Positions 25,772 to 35,519 of a DNA stretch of 64,000 bases are shown one piece after another. Both the position numbers and the translations under genes were made by a program. Numbering within the stretch: the first letter of the stretch is position 1; each line of letters begins with the position of its first letter. The stretch is from Lewinellaceae bacterium (GTDB lineage: Bacteria > Bacteroidota > Bacteroidia > Chitinophagales > Saprospiraceae). The notes beneath the pieces were generated by a model that did no database searches, was not told the origin of the DNA, and was given only the letters and a program-made list of their open reading frames with translations. Location of the stretch: contig JADJRC010000010.1 of NCBI GenBank assembly GCA_016712415.1, positions 186,001 through 250,000 of the forward strand, written 5' to 3'.

Positions 25772-27076
25772 ATGGGAAATATTGTTGCTATTGTCGGACG
25801 ACCGAATGTCGGTAAATCTACGCTTTACAATCGACTTGTAGGGATGCGTGATGCTATTACTGACGATTTTTCCGGGGTTACCCGCGACCGGAAGTATGGA
25901 TTTTGCGAGTGGAACGGCAAGCGTTTCACCGTGGTGGATACCGGTGGTTTTGTCCAGAGTTCGGATGATGTTTTTGAAGCAGCGATCCGCAATCAGGTCA
26001 AAATCGCTATTGAGGAGTCTGCCGCCCTGATTTTTATGGTAGATGCGCAAACCGGCATTACCGATCTCGATGAAGATATTGCCAGAATCTTGCGCCGGGG
26101 CGACAGGCCGGTTTTTCTTGTCGTCAACAAGGTGGATAACCATAAAAACCTGATGGAAGCCAATGAGTTCTGGGGACTTGGTTTTGACAACACCTTTTTT
26201 ATTGCGTCGATCAGTGGAAGCGGCACGGGCGATTTGCTTGATGCCGTTGTGGAGTTTATTGAAGCCGAAACCCCGGTGGATACCGAGTTGCCGAAATTTG
26301 CGATCGTCGGTCGTCCCAACGTCGGAAAATCGTCGCTGACCAACGCTTTGCTGGGTGAGGAACGCAATATCGTAACGCCTGTTGCCGGCACCACTCGCGA
26401 CCCGATTCACGCCGTATACAACAAATTCGGAAAGGCCTTTATGCTGATCGATACCGCCGGTATCCGCAAGAAGACCAAGGTGGATGAAGACCTCGAATTC
26501 TATTCTGTCATGCGGGCCATCAGGGCCGTTGAGGAGGCCGACGTGTGCCTGCTGGTGCTGGACGCCACACAAGGGCTTGAATCGCAGGATATCAATATTC
26601 TGCGCCTGGCGCAAAAGCGGCATAAAGGTGTTGTTATTCTGGTGAACAAGTGGGACCTGATGGAAAACAAGACCACCAACACAGCCCGCGACTACGAATC
26701 GGCCATCAAAAACAAACTGGCGCCTTTCGACGATGTGCCCATCCTGTTTATTTCAGCACTGGATAAACAACGGATTTTTCAGGCGGTTGAAGCGGCGCTG
26801 GAGGTTTATGAAAATCGCACCCGCCGGATAAAGACTTCGGAATTGAACGAAGTAATGATGGCTGCGATCGAGGCAACGCCTCCGCCTTCCGTACACAGCA
26901 GGTATCCCAAATTTAAATATGTGACGCAGTTGCCCACAGCTTTCCCCTCTTTTGCGTTCTTTGTAAATAACCCGAACTATGTGCGGGATTCCTATAAACA
27001 GTATCTGGAAAACCAGTTGCGCAAAAACTTTAATTTCAAGGGCGTACCGATGGAGGTTTTTATGCGGTCCAAATAG
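25772..27076 (+). CDS. der: Ribosome-assembly GTPase Der (EngA)
   Basis: Tandem-GTPase that acts in 50S subunit assembly. 434 residues. First G domain: GRPNVGKSTLYNRL, DTGGF, NKVD; second: GRPNVGKSSLTNALLGEER, DTAGIRKKTK, NKWD; C-terminal KH-like domain (YPKFKYVTQLPTAFPSFAFF). All nucleotide-binding motifs are intact. Start ATG at 25772 immediately precedes the first G1 motif. Confidence 0.97.
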   Translation: MGNIVAIVGRPNVGKSTLYNRLVGMRDAITDDFSGVTRDRKYGFCEWNGKRFTVVDTGGFVQSSDDVFEAAIRNQVKIAIEESAALIFMVDAQTGITDLDEDIARILRRGDRPVFLVVNKVDNHKNLMEANEFWGLGFDNTFFIASISGSGTGDLLDAVVEFIEAETPVDTELPKFAIVGRPNVGKSSLTNALLGEERNIVTPVAGTTRDPIHAVYNKFGKAFMLIDTAGIRKKTKVDEDLEFYSVMRAIRAVEEADVCLLVLDATQGLESQDINILRLAQKRHKGVVILVNKWDLMENKTTNTARDYESAIKNKLAPFDDVPILFISALDKQRIFQAVEAALEVYENRTRRIKTSELNEVMMAAIEATPPPSVHSRYPKFKYVTQLPTAFPSFAFFVNNPNYVRDSYKQYLENQLRKNFNFKGVPMEVFMRSK

Positions 27077-27106
27077 CATAGTCACCGATTTCAGACAAAT
27101 ACACAC

Positions 27107-27976
27107 ATGAACAAACAACTTTTCATCCTCTGCACCGCCACCGTTTTGTTGTTGGGTGGCTGTACTGACAAGGCAGAACAGATCCCTGCATACCTTGACC
27201 TCAAACCCTTTGTGGTGGACGAACCCGGAGGCGCCGCCTGGCATAAAATAACTGATGGGTGGCTGTATGTGAATGGGGAGTTTTTAGGAGCCTACACCCT
27301 GCCGGCCACGGTGCCGGTTTTGGCGGAGGGAGAGAGCGAGATTATTTTGTTTCCCGGGGTAAAAGAGAACGGTATTCTGGCCACGCCAAATATTTATCCC
27401 TTTATGAAGCGCTATGAAACAACAGTTACCCTCTCACCTGCCGAAAACACGGCCGTTAACCCGTCCACATCCTACGACGACGACGCCATGTTCCCGTGGG
27501 AAGGCCGTAGCGACTTTGACGGCAGTACCGCTGTTCAATTTGAAGACCGGGACGGCGATGATGATACGGGTTATGTACTCACCGAAAACGGCGCTTTTGC
27601 GGGCAAATCGCTGCTCATGGCTGTCGATACTGCCCATTGGCTGATGGAAATTGCTTCCGAGAAGGTCGACGAATTGCCCCTGGCCAGTGAGCGTCAGGTG
27701 TGGCTGGAGCTGCATTATAACAGCGATATGCCGTTTACGCTTTACCTCCTGGGGTCGATCGGAAACTCCAGCGAGATAGCCCAGCCCGTATTTCAGTTCA
27801 ATACAACCGAGGGCTGGAATAAAACGTATATCAACCTGACGGAGTTCGTATCGGCATCGCTGCAGGAGAACTACCGTCTTTTCTTTCGCGCCAGCCTTCC
27901 GCGCGACAATTCCAACAAGTTCTCCCAAATTACCGGGAACGTAATGCTCGATAATATCCGGCTGGTCCATTTTTAA
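27107..27976 (+). CDS. Lipoprotein of unknown function
   Basis: Lipobox LLLGGC with Cys19, so a lipoprotein. 289 residues, mainly beta. N-terminal part (AYLDLKPFVVDEPGGAAWHK, GWLYVNGEFLGAYTLPATVP) looks like a carboxypeptidase-regulatory or PEGA-like fold; the C-terminal part ends NVMLDNIRLVHF, like a galactose-binding sandwich. It starts 30 bases after der and may be cotranscribed. Function unknown. Confidence 0.75.
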   Translation: MNKQLFILCTATVLLLGGCTDKAEQIPAYLDLKPFVVDEPGGAAWHKITDGWLYVNGEFLGAYTLPATVPVLAEGESEIILFPGVKENGILATPNIYPFMKRYETTVTLSPAENTAVNPSTSYDDDAMFPWEGRSDFDGSTAVQFEDRDGDDDTGYVLTENGAFAGKSLLMAVDTAHWLMEIASEKVDELPLASERQVWLELHYNSDMPFTLYLLGSIGNSSEIAQPVFQFNTTEGWNKTYINLTEFVSASLQENYRLFFRASLPRDNSNKFSQITGNVMLDNIRLVHF

Positions 27977-28017
27977 TCCCTGTATTCAGGTAATCAATTA
28001 ACCAAACAACAAAGTCC

Positions 28018-28803
28018 TTGCTCCGTCACCAACGCCAACGCGATACATTTCTCTATGGCGTCGCCGATTTCTTTATGGCGATGCTGGCCTGGGCATTGTT
28101 TTTTATCTACAGAAAGACGCTTGAAGGCGCTCCGTTCTCTGCTGAAATATTGCGCGACTCCAATTTTTTTCTCGGTATCCTCATTATCCCGACCGGCTGG
28201 GTGCTGCTGTACAGCATTTTCGATCATTATGTGGATATCTACCGGTTGTCGCGACTAACAACGCTTACCCGAACTTTCTTCCTGGCTTTTTTTGGCGTCG
28301 TTTTCCTGTTTTTTACCCTCATTCTCGACGACGTTGTCCGCGACTACCAAACCTATTACCGCTCTTTTCTGGCGCTTTTCGGGCTGCACTTCTTCCTGAC
28401 GGCAACCATGCGGATGATTATCCTGACGCGGGCCAGCCGAAGGCTCAAAGCAGGACTGGTCACCTTTAACACCCTGCTCGTGGGCGGCGATCAGAATGCG
28501 CTGGAATTGTACATGGATATCAAGGGAAGGAAGAAGGGGCTGGGCAATAAATTTATCGGCTATATCGACACCAATGGCGCCAACGGTCAGGCATTGGGCG
28601 AATACCTGCCTTGTCTGGGCAAGATCAATAATCTCGCCGCCATGATTCGCGAGCACGATATCGAAGAAGTGATCATTGCCATCGAAACCTCGGAACACAA
28701 CCGGCTGCGTGATATCCTGAACGTATTGTTCGATTTCGGCGAACAGGTGCTGGTCAAAATTATTCCGGATATGTACGATATCCTGCTCGGCACAGTAAAA
28801 TGA
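28018..28803 (+). CDS. Polyprenyl-phosphate sugar transferase, N-terminal part (split)
   Basis: Membrane part of a WbaP/WcaJ-like initiating sugar transferase: four hydrophobic segments (FFMAMLAWALFFIY, LIIPTGWVLLYSIF, FFLAFFGVVFLFFTLIL, FLALFGLHFFL) and a CoA-binding-like cytoplasmic domain (FNTLLVGGDQNALELY, AAMIREHDIEEVIIAIET, VKIIPDMYDILLGTVK). The start is a TTG at 28018, as no ATG fits before the first membrane helix. It stops at TGA inside GTAAAATGAACC, where one extra A would read on as VKMNHVYGAVVIEI into the next frame. Intact relatives are single proteins of about 465 residues. Confidence 0.8.
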   Translation: MLRHQRQRDTFLYGVADFFMAMLAWALFFIYRKTLEGAPFSAEILRDSNFFLGILIIPTGWVLLYSIFDHYVDIYRLSRLTTLTRTFFLAFFGVVFLFFTLILDDVVRDYQTYYRSFLALFGLHFFLTATMRMIILTRASRRLKAGLVTFNTLLVGGDQNALELYMDIKGRKKGLGNKFIGYIDTNGANGQALGEYLPCLGKINNLAAMIREHDIEEVIIAIETSEHNRLRDILNVLFDFGEQVLVKIIPDMYDILLGTVK

Positions 28804-29438
28804 ACCACGTCTACGGCGCCGTAGTAATTGAAATACGCCAGGAACTCATGCCCAAGTGGCAGCGTGTGATCAAAAGGTTTCTCGACGTAACGGTCAGTGT
28901 GATCGTGCTCCTAATCCTGTCGCCGCTTATCCTGTACATTGCCATACGGGTGCGGCTCTCTTCTTCCGGGCCAATATTTTTTGCCCAGGAGCGACTGGGG
29001 CAAGGTGGTAAACCATTTACGATTATCAAATTCCGGTCGATGTACACCGATGCCGAACGCCACGGCCCCCAGCTGTCGCACGAAAGTGATCCGCGATGCA
29101 CACCCTGGGGAGCAGTCATGAGAAAATGGCGGCTCGATGAGATCCCGAATTTCTGGAATGTGCTGCGCGGCGATATGTCGCTCGTCGGCCCCCGCCCGGA
29201 ACGGCAACACTTTATCGACCTGATCCTGGAGCAGAATCCGCATTACAAACACCTGTTGAAAGTGCGCCCGGGGATTACCTCCTGGGGACAGGTGAAATAT
29301 GGATATGCCTCCAACGTCGCTCAAATGCTCCAGCGCCTGCGTTTCGATCTGTTGTATATCGAAAATATGTCGCTGGCGCTGGATTTCAAGATATTGTTCT
29401 ATACCGTTCTGGTATTGCTGCAGGGCCGGGGAAAATAA
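28800..29438 (+). CDS. Polyprenyl-phosphate sugar transferase, catalytic part (split)
   Basis: Bac_transf domain that moves a sugar-1-phosphate from a nucleotide sugar to undecaprenyl phosphate at the inner membrane, the first step of exopolysaccharide or O-antigen building. Motifs: membrane-anchor helix (VSVIVLLILSPLILYIAI), FFAQERLGQGGKPF, IKFRSMYTDAE, RKWRLDEIPNFWNVLRGDMS, LVGPRPERQ and VRPGITSWGQV, all intact. Overlaps the N-terminal fragment by ATGA, which would allow translational coupling if the split is real. No other exopolysaccharide gene is adjacent. Confidence 0.85.
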   Translation: MNHVYGAVVIEIRQELMPKWQRVIKRFLDVTVSVIVLLILSPLILYIAIRVRLSSSGPIFFAQERLGQGGKPFTIIKFRSMYTDAERHGPQLSHESDPRCTPWGAVMRKWRLDEIPNFWNVLRGDMSLVGPRPERQHFIDLILEQNPHYKHLLKVRPGITSWGQVKYGYASNVAQMLQRLRFDLLYIENMSLALDFKILFYTVLVLLQGRGK

Positions 29439-29450
29439 GGCCTCTGCGGA

Positions 29451-32400
29451 CTACCGAATCAGCGTCGTATTTCCTTTTAGTACTTCCTTGGCCCCGTCCA
29501 TGTACTGCACTTCAAGCACCCAGACATACACGCCCGGGTCCATCGGCTTGCTCCTGAAGTTTCCGTCCCAGCCTGCGCTGGTGTCATTGGGTGTAAAGTC
29601 CCCGTTTTCAAAAACCAGTTCACCCCAACGGTCGTAGACGCGGAAATCGAGTATCTGCGCGCTTTCCTGGCCATGTACAAGCAGAAAATCGTTGCTCAGG
29701 TCGCCATTGGGAGAAAACGCAGTAGGTACAAATATTCTTCTCGGTTTTTCCACGACCACCAGTATCTGGTCGGTACCGCGGCAGCCCAGCGAATCCAAAA
29801 CGAGCACCTCAAAATAGTTCTGGTAATAGAGGGAATCCACAAACGGATCGGGACAGTCGAGGCAACTGAGCCATACGCTGTCTGCAGGTGTCCAGGAGTA
29901 GGTTACCTGTCCGGCAGCGTTGTCCACGCCTGCAAACAACTGGGTGTTTTCGCCCAGTGTGATGGTGATGTCGGGCCCGAGATCTACGACCACCGGAGCG
30001 CGTTGTTCGACCTCCACGGGCGGAAGTATGAAGATACAGCCGTTTTTATCCATCACTTTGGGTACGTAGGTTCCGGCGGACAGTCCGATCTGTTTGGGCG
30101 ACCCATTGAAGGGCTTGTCATCCAGGGCATATTTGTACGGCGGCGTACCGCCGCTCGCCGTTATCGTAATATCACCGTTGTGGGAGCCGAAACATTTGGC
30201 ATCACTCTTCACGGCGGTGGCGCCTATCGGCGTGTCCGACTGTTGAATTGTTATCGAATCAGGCGTTTGACACCCGTTGAAATCGGTAAGGGTAAGGCCG
30301 ATAAGGCCCGCCGGCAGGTTTTGGACCTCCTGGGTAAGGGCGCCGTTCCACCAGACGTACTGGTATGGCGGCGTACCGCCGGAGGGGATTGCTTTGGCAG
30401 AGCCGTTGCTTTCGCCAAAACACTTCACATCGGTGGCGACAAGGTTTATGTCTAGTGCCGGCGGTTGGGTGATGGTGACTGTGGTGGTAGCCGGGCATCC
30501 GTTTGAATCGGTCACGGTGACAACATAAGTACCTGCCTTCAAATTTTGAGTCAGTGAATCGGTCTGCGTGCCGCCGCTCCAGAAATAGGAGTACGGCGGT
30601 GCTCCTCCAAGTCCGCCTGCAATGGCGAAACCTGTCGCGTCGCCGAAGCATTTGACGTTTTCAGAAAGACTGATCAGGGCATTGATCTGGGGTTGGTTGG
30701 CAACAGTCACGGTTTGTACATTGGAACAGCCCTGCGCGTCGGTGACCGTTACCGAATAGCTTTGGGAGGCCGTCAGGCCGGTTGCATTTGAAGTCGTTTG
30801 AGGGGGCGTCGTACTCCACAGGTAAGTGAAATTGGCCAGGTTTGCCTGTGTTGCGCCATAGAAGACCGAAATGACGCTTGCCGAGCCGTTTGTGGTGCCG
30901 CTGCAGGCGGGCGCTGCGGCTTCCGCGTACGCAAAAAGTTCATCCTTTTGCAGGATAAACGTAGAGGCTACCTGGGTGCAGCCATTCAGGTCGGTCACAA
31001 CAACGCTATATGCCGAGGCGGAAAGCCCGGTAATGGTTGCGGTGGTAAAACTGTTCGGGTCCCAGAGATAGGCATAGGGCGCTGTCCCTCCCGTGGCTAC
31101 GACGGTCGCTGTCCCGTTTGTTCCCTGGAAGCAAACCGTATCTGCAAACTGGGGCAGGCTGAGCGTCAATGCAGAAGCGGGCTGGTCGACGGATGTGCTG
31201 AAAGTCTGGGTACAACCGGCTGCATCCGTTACTGTTGCAATATATGCACCTGCCTGAAGGTTTTGCAGATTGCCTTGCGTGCTGGTAAACCCTCCCGGGC
31301 CGCTCCAGTTATAGATATAGGCCGGCGTTCCGCCCTGCACTGTGAGGTCGATTGTTCCTTCGCTTCCGCCAAAACACTTTACGGGCTGCATGCTTCCGTT
31401 CAAAAGTATCTCTGTTGGCGCAGTAATGATATTTTGGAGCGCGAAGGTACATCCATTGACATCGGTCACGGTCACGGTATAAGTGCCTGCGCTTTTTCCT
31501 GAAATATTGGGTGTGGTTTCTGATGAACTCCAGATATAGGTGAAGGGGCCGGTACCGCCTGCTGTTGTGGTGTTGACCTGGCCGTTAGCGCCGCCAAAGC
31601 AGCTCACATGAATAACGGTCGCTGATAGGTTTATCGCCTCGGGCTGATTTACGACTATCGTACCGGTAGTGCTGCAACCTTGCAGATCGGTTACGGTTAC
31701 CGTATAACTGCCTGCCTGAAGGTTTGAAGCCGTCGCCGTGCTTTGCCCAAGCGGATCGCTCCATTTAAACGTGTACGGCGCTGTGCCGTTGCTGGCAACA
31801 ACGGTGGCCGAACCGTCCGATCCCCCGCTGCAGAGTGCATTGGTGGCGGATAAAGTTGCCATCAGTTGGGGCGGTGAGGAAACCTGGGCTGTCGCTGTAA
31901 TGGAGCAGCCCTTTGTATCGGTGACCGTGACGGTATAAGACTGGGCGCTCAGGCCGGTTGCGGTTGCGGTGGCCTGCTGGAGCGGGTCGCTCCATTTAAA
32001 GGTATAGGGACCGGTACCGCCATTGGGCGTCACAGTCGCCGTACCGTCGGCGGCGCCAAAGCATTTGGTCTGCACTGTCGTAGTTGTGGCGCTGAGCTGC
32101 GGCGCTTCGGTGATCGTCGCCTGGGTGGTTGTCGTACAGCCTTTTGAATCGGTCACGGTTACCGTGTAGACACCGGCTATAAGATTTTGTGCCTGAGGCG
32201 TCATTTGAGTATCGCTCCACAAGAAAGAATATGGGCCTACGCCGCCTTGCGCGGCCGCGGTGACAGCGCCGTCGCTGCCGCCGAAGCAGGATACATTGGT
32301 AATTCCGGAAGTGCTCGCGGTCAACAGCGGCGGCTCAAGCACCTGGACAAATGTTGTTGCGCCGCATCCCTTTGAATCCGTTACGGATACAAAGTGAAAG

Positions 32401-35144
32401 TTGGCATTCAGCCCGGTTGCGGTCGGGGTGGTTGCGCCACTGGCCCAGGCATAGGTATAGGGTGGGGTAGCGCCGGTCACGACGATTGTTGCCGTACCGT
32501 CGGAGCCCCCGTGGCAACTGACAGAAGTTTGTGACGTCATGATCACAAACGGAGGGGGCGCAGTGAGGGTAATGGTGTCTGTCCCGCCGCAGCCGCTGGC
32601 GTCGGTGACCGTGACGAAATACGTACCTGCTCCGAGGTTGACCGCCGTCGCAGTGGTTTGTCCGAGCGGATCGCTCCATTTATAAATATAGGGTGCTGTA
32701 CCGCCTGAAACAGCCACAGTTACTGACCCGTCGTTGCCTCCTGAACAGGACACATTCTGCACGATCGTAGCATCCAGGATCAGCTGTGCTGCAGCCCCTA
32801 CGCTTGCACTAATGGTACTGGAGCATCCAGAATTGTCAAAGATGGTGACCGAATAGTTTCCCGCAGCCAGGTTTAGAAATTCGCCTGTACTGTTGGTCTG
32901 GTTGCCCAGTGTGTAGGTATAGGGTGGATTGATATTGTCCGGATTTACCTGTAGTTTTCCATTGGATTGGCCAAAACAGGTGGCATTGGTGACGGTTGTG
33001 GTGGCTGCCGGCGCTGCACAGTTGGCACAGGTGACCGTGCCGATCAGGCCGTCGCAGTCGGCAAGTGAACCGATGGCCTGCACTTCTATTGTAACGGACG
33101 AACTGGGTTGCAGGCTGTCGACCAAATAGGTTGTCGACATGCCTAAGGGTACCCATCCCTGGCCGTCCACGTTGATCTGGTAGCCTGTCGATCCGGCGAC
33201 GTCCGTCCAGCCGAAATCGATACTGTTGCTGTTGCTGTTAATACAATTGACAACCGGCGCAGGGAGCGCATTTTTCACCTCTACGGTTATGGTGTCGCTT
33301 ACACTGCATCCGTATGAGTCCGTAGCGACAAGGGTGTAAGTTGTAGTCTGTGCAGGGTCAGCATCGGTGACCGGGCAAACCGGGCAACTGAGGCCGGTGT
33401 TGGGCGACCAGTCATAATTGACTTTGTACGAGGGCTCGAATATTATGGTCCAGTCCCTGAGTGTCCCGACAAACCCGTTGGCATCGTCCCTGAGTTGCAA
33501 CTTCCACGTGCCGTTGGTGGGGTAGGCGCCATCCCACAGGTCGCTCCAGGGCCCTTCCGGCAGGAAGTCGCCGGTAAATGGTGCAGAACTGGCTGGAGCA
33601 AACGGTAATCCGGGTGGCACAATCGGGACTGCCGCCGTCGGCGTAAAACAGGTATTGGTATAGTTGTCGCCATTGGCGCCGTTGTCTGAAGACAACTCCA
33701 GAAACTGCCCGCCGGGAGAGATCAGGAAGATATCCAGGTCATCGTCCCAGGTGTGGCTGATATTCATGCAAACCGACCGGATGACGCCCGGGCCGAGGTT
33801 AACCGGCTGGACACCTGCGACGGCAATGGAAGAAATGACAGGTGCATTGGTCGGCGCAATCGAGAAATCCTGTTGGTTCGTAAAGGTCGGCGCCGGTGGC
33901 AGGGGTATCGCAAGCGTGCCGTCCAGTTCCAAGGGTTGGGAGCCCAGGCATAACGTGGTATCGGGGCGCAGGGTGGGCTTTACGAGGGCATTGTCCTTGA
34001 TATAAAGGTAAAAAGTGTCGCGGTTGCAGGGATCACGCTGTACATCTATGGCAATGTATTCCGGCGTTTCGACAAGATTGTCTTCGATGCCTACTATCGG
34101 AATTGAAATGGTCGATTGGCCGGCAGGTATGCTTAACGTATTCGGAATGGATTGATAATCAATGCCATTGGTAGCGGTACCCCATACGTTGTAATCAATG
34201 GGGAAATCCTGTTGCAGGGTATTAGGCAGCGAGAAGGAAAGCGTACCCTGGGCACACCCTTCCACCACCGCACCGTCGAGGCTGATCGTGGCCACTTCAA
34301 CCCGCAATGCACCTGTACCAAAACTCTTGGCTTCCAGAAATACGCCCGAATCGAATACGCCGTCGCTGACATCCGCAATGGCCAGTTTGATCGTGTATTC
34401 CTGACAGGGGACTACAACGGCTTCGGCGGTGAATACATCGGTGAAGCCGTCGTACGAGGGCTGGACGTTCGACATATTGTTGTTGTTGTAATACTGCGCG
34501 TTGAGGGGCGTACAGGCCGGATTCACCGGATTGGCGGGGTGCAGGTTATTGATGGTTACGGGCAGGTTGGTGCCCGGAATAATCGCAATATTGGTCGGTA
34601 CCGGGTATCCGGGACCCTGGATGAAAAAACCAAACACATCATTAAACGGGCTGCATCCGTATTCGGGATACTCCTCGGACCCGAAACAATAACGGAACCG
34701 AAGGGTGTCGGAAGTAGGAATGAATTTAATAACGTACACGGCCAGGTCGCGCAGGCCTGAAGTGGTCAGCAATGCAAGATCCGGATCGTTCTGGAATAAA
34801 AAATTGTCGGTAGAGGCGAAATCGATGCCGTTCTCGTTGCACCCGATGGTAAAAAGGCCGCTACTCTCAACGGCGCCCGAGGTCATCACAATGCCGCGGT
34901 CGATACCGACGGCAGGAGTGCCGCCGGTGAAATAGCCCACGGCATTGGGTTCGCCGTTAAAGGTTATACTGGTGACCTCGACCCCGTCTCCCAGAAAAAT
35001 GTTGGAGATAAGGTTTTGAGGCGTCAGCGGGGGCGTGTTGCTGCCGGTGACCTGTAATAGTTGCGCCTGTACCTGTATTTGAAATTGAAAAAATAGGGAG
35101 GCTGTGAAAAGTAGTTTAAGGATTGGGCCTGTTGTGCGATTCAT
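29451..35144 (-). CDS. Giant SprB-repeat surface protein with choice-of-anchor L and P domains
   Basis: Secreted surface protein of 1897 residues, probably an adhesin or gliding-related protein. Order: signal peptide (FQFQIQVQAQ); choice-of-anchor-L domain (about residues 30-270, NAVGYFTGGTPAVGIDRGIV); Calx-beta-like segment (GIDYQSIPNTLSIPAGQSTI); proprotein-convertase P-like domain (about 418-571, CMNISHTWDDDLDIFLISP); Ig-like segment; 13 SprB repeats (about 710-1705) with the pattern V-x-C-F-G-G-x-x-G then GGTxPYxYxW then AGxYTVTVTDxxGC; C-terminal CHU_C/gliding-motility domain (FVPTAFSPNGDLSNDFLLVH, YDRWGELVFENGDF), a T9SS type B sorting signal. It converges with the sugar transferase. 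Confidence 0.93.
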   Translation of the reverse strand: MNRTTGPILKLLFTASLFFQFQIQVQAQLLQVTGSNTPPLTPQNLISNIFLGDGVEVTSITFNGEPNAVGYFTGGTPAVGIDRGIVMTSGAVESSGLFTIGCNENGIDFASTDNFLFQNDPDLALLTTSGLRDLAVYVIKFIPTSDTLRFRYCFGSEEYPEYGCSPFNDVFGFFIQGPGYPVPTNIAIIPGTNLPVTINNLHPANPVNPACTPLNAQYYNNNNMSNVQPSYDGFTDVFTAEAVVVPCQEYTIKLAIADVSDGVFDSGVFLEAKSFGTGALRVEVATISLDGAVVEGCAQGTLSFSLPNTLQQDFPIDYNVWGTATNGIDYQSIPNTLSIPAGQSTISIPIVGIEDNLVETPEYIAIDVQRDPCNRDTFYLYIKDNALVKPTLRPDTTLCLGSQPLELDGTLAIPLPPAPTFTNQQDFSIAPTNAPVISSIAVAGVQPVNLGPGVIRSVCMNISHTWDDDLDIFLISPGGQFLELSSDNGANGDNYTNTCFTPTAAVPIVPPGLPFAPASSAPFTGDFLPEGPWSDLWDGAYPTNGTWKLQLRDDANGFVGTLRDWTIIFEPSYKVNYDWSPNTGLSCPVCPVTDADPAQTTTYTLVATDSYGCSVSDTITVEVKNALPAPVVNCINSNSNSIDFGWTDVAGSTGYQINVDGQGWVPLGMSTTYLVDSLQPSSSVTIEVQAIGSLADCDGLIGTVTCANCAAPAATTTVTNATCFGQSNGKLQVNPDNINPPYTYTLGNQTNSTGEFLNLAAGNYSVTIFDNSGCSSTISASVGAAAQLILDATIVQNVSCSGGNDGSVTVAVSGGTAPYIYKWSDPLGQTTATAVNLGAGTYFVTVTDASGCGGTDTITLTAPPPFVIMTSQTSVSCHGGSDGTATIVVTGATPPYTYAWASGATTPTATGLNANFHFVSVTDSKGCGATTFVQVLEPPLLTASTSGITNVSCFGGSDGAVTAAAQGGVGPYSFLWSDTQMTPQAQNLIAGVYTVTVTDSKGCTTTTQATITEAPQLSATTTTVQTKCFGAADGTATVTPNGGTGPYTFKWSDPLQQATATATGLSAQSYTVTVTDTKGCSITATAQVSSPPQLMATLSATNALCSGGSDGSATVVASNGTAPYTFKWSDPLGQSTATASNLQAGSYTVTVTDLQGCSTTGTIVVNQPEAINLSATVIHVSCFGGANGQVNTTTAGGTGPFTYIWSSSETTPNISGKSAGTYTVTVTDVNGCTFALQNIITAPTEILLNGSMQPVKCFGGSEGTIDLTVQGGTPAYIYNWSGPGGFTSTQGNLQNLQAGAYIATVTDAAGCTQTFSTSVDQPASALTLSLPQFADTVCFQGTNGTATVVATGGTAPYAYLWDPNSFTTATITGLSASAYSVVVTDLNGCTQVASTFILQKDELFAYAEAAAPACSGTTNGSASVISVFYGATQANLANFTYLWSTTPPQTTSNATGLTASQSYSVTVTDAQGCSNVQTVTVANQPQINALISLSENVKCFGDATGFAIAGGLGGAPPYSYFWSGGTQTDSLTQNLKAGTYVVTVTDSNGCPATTTVTITQPPALDINLVATDVKCFGESNGSAKAIPSGGTPPYQYVWWNGALTQEVQNLPAGLIGLTLTDFNGCQTPDSITIQQSDTPIGATAVKSDAKCFGSHNGDITITASGGTPPYKYALDDKPFNGSPKQIGLSAGTYVPKVMDKNGCIFILPPVEVEQRAPVVVDLGPDITITLGENTQLFAGVDNAAGQVTYSWTPADSVWLSCLDCPDPFVDSLYYQNYFEVLVLDSLGCRGTDQILVVVEKPRRIFVPTAFSPNGDLSNDFLLVHGQESAQILDFRVYDRWGELVFENGDFTPNDTSAGWDGNFRSKPMDPGVYVWVLEVQYMDGAKEVLKGNTTLIR

Positions 35145-35519
35145 CCGTGTGTAGATTGTGAATTGTCCTGTTCACTTGTCCAGGAGAGTTATTGTCTGGG
35201 AATGGAATGCGGATGCGGGATTACAAATTGATAGACGCGAATGTCAGCTTAAAAGTAGGAATTATAAAAAAAAAGACACGATTCCTGTGAAGCAAAATTC
35301 CATTTAAGAGCCCGCTTCTTCACCCAACGATGCCTCGTATGTCAGCTTTAGGCAAAAAATGATTCTTTTGCCCGCCCCCAATTAAAAGTGCTACATCCCT
35401 GCAAAAGCGCTATTTATCTAATTTTCGACAATCTGCCGGTTTACCTTGCTTCATTTGCAACGTCAATTCCCTGAATATTCAAAAAAACAGAAAGCCATTA
35501 AGTTTGACACATTTGCAAT
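35145..35519. other. Divergent intergenic region with promoter candidates
   Basis: 375 bases between the SprB-repeat gene (minus) and sppA (plus). No open frame with support. Visible: TACTTTTA on the minus strand (35257-35250) after ATAATTCC, a candidate -7 box for the surface protein; TAAGTTTG at 35499-35506 near the sppA start; and a small hairpin GGCAAAA/TTTTGCC at 35351-35372. Confidence 0.5.

Noticed and set aside
25772..27076. Tandem duplication in der
   Set aside because: Two G domains are the normal architecture of Der.
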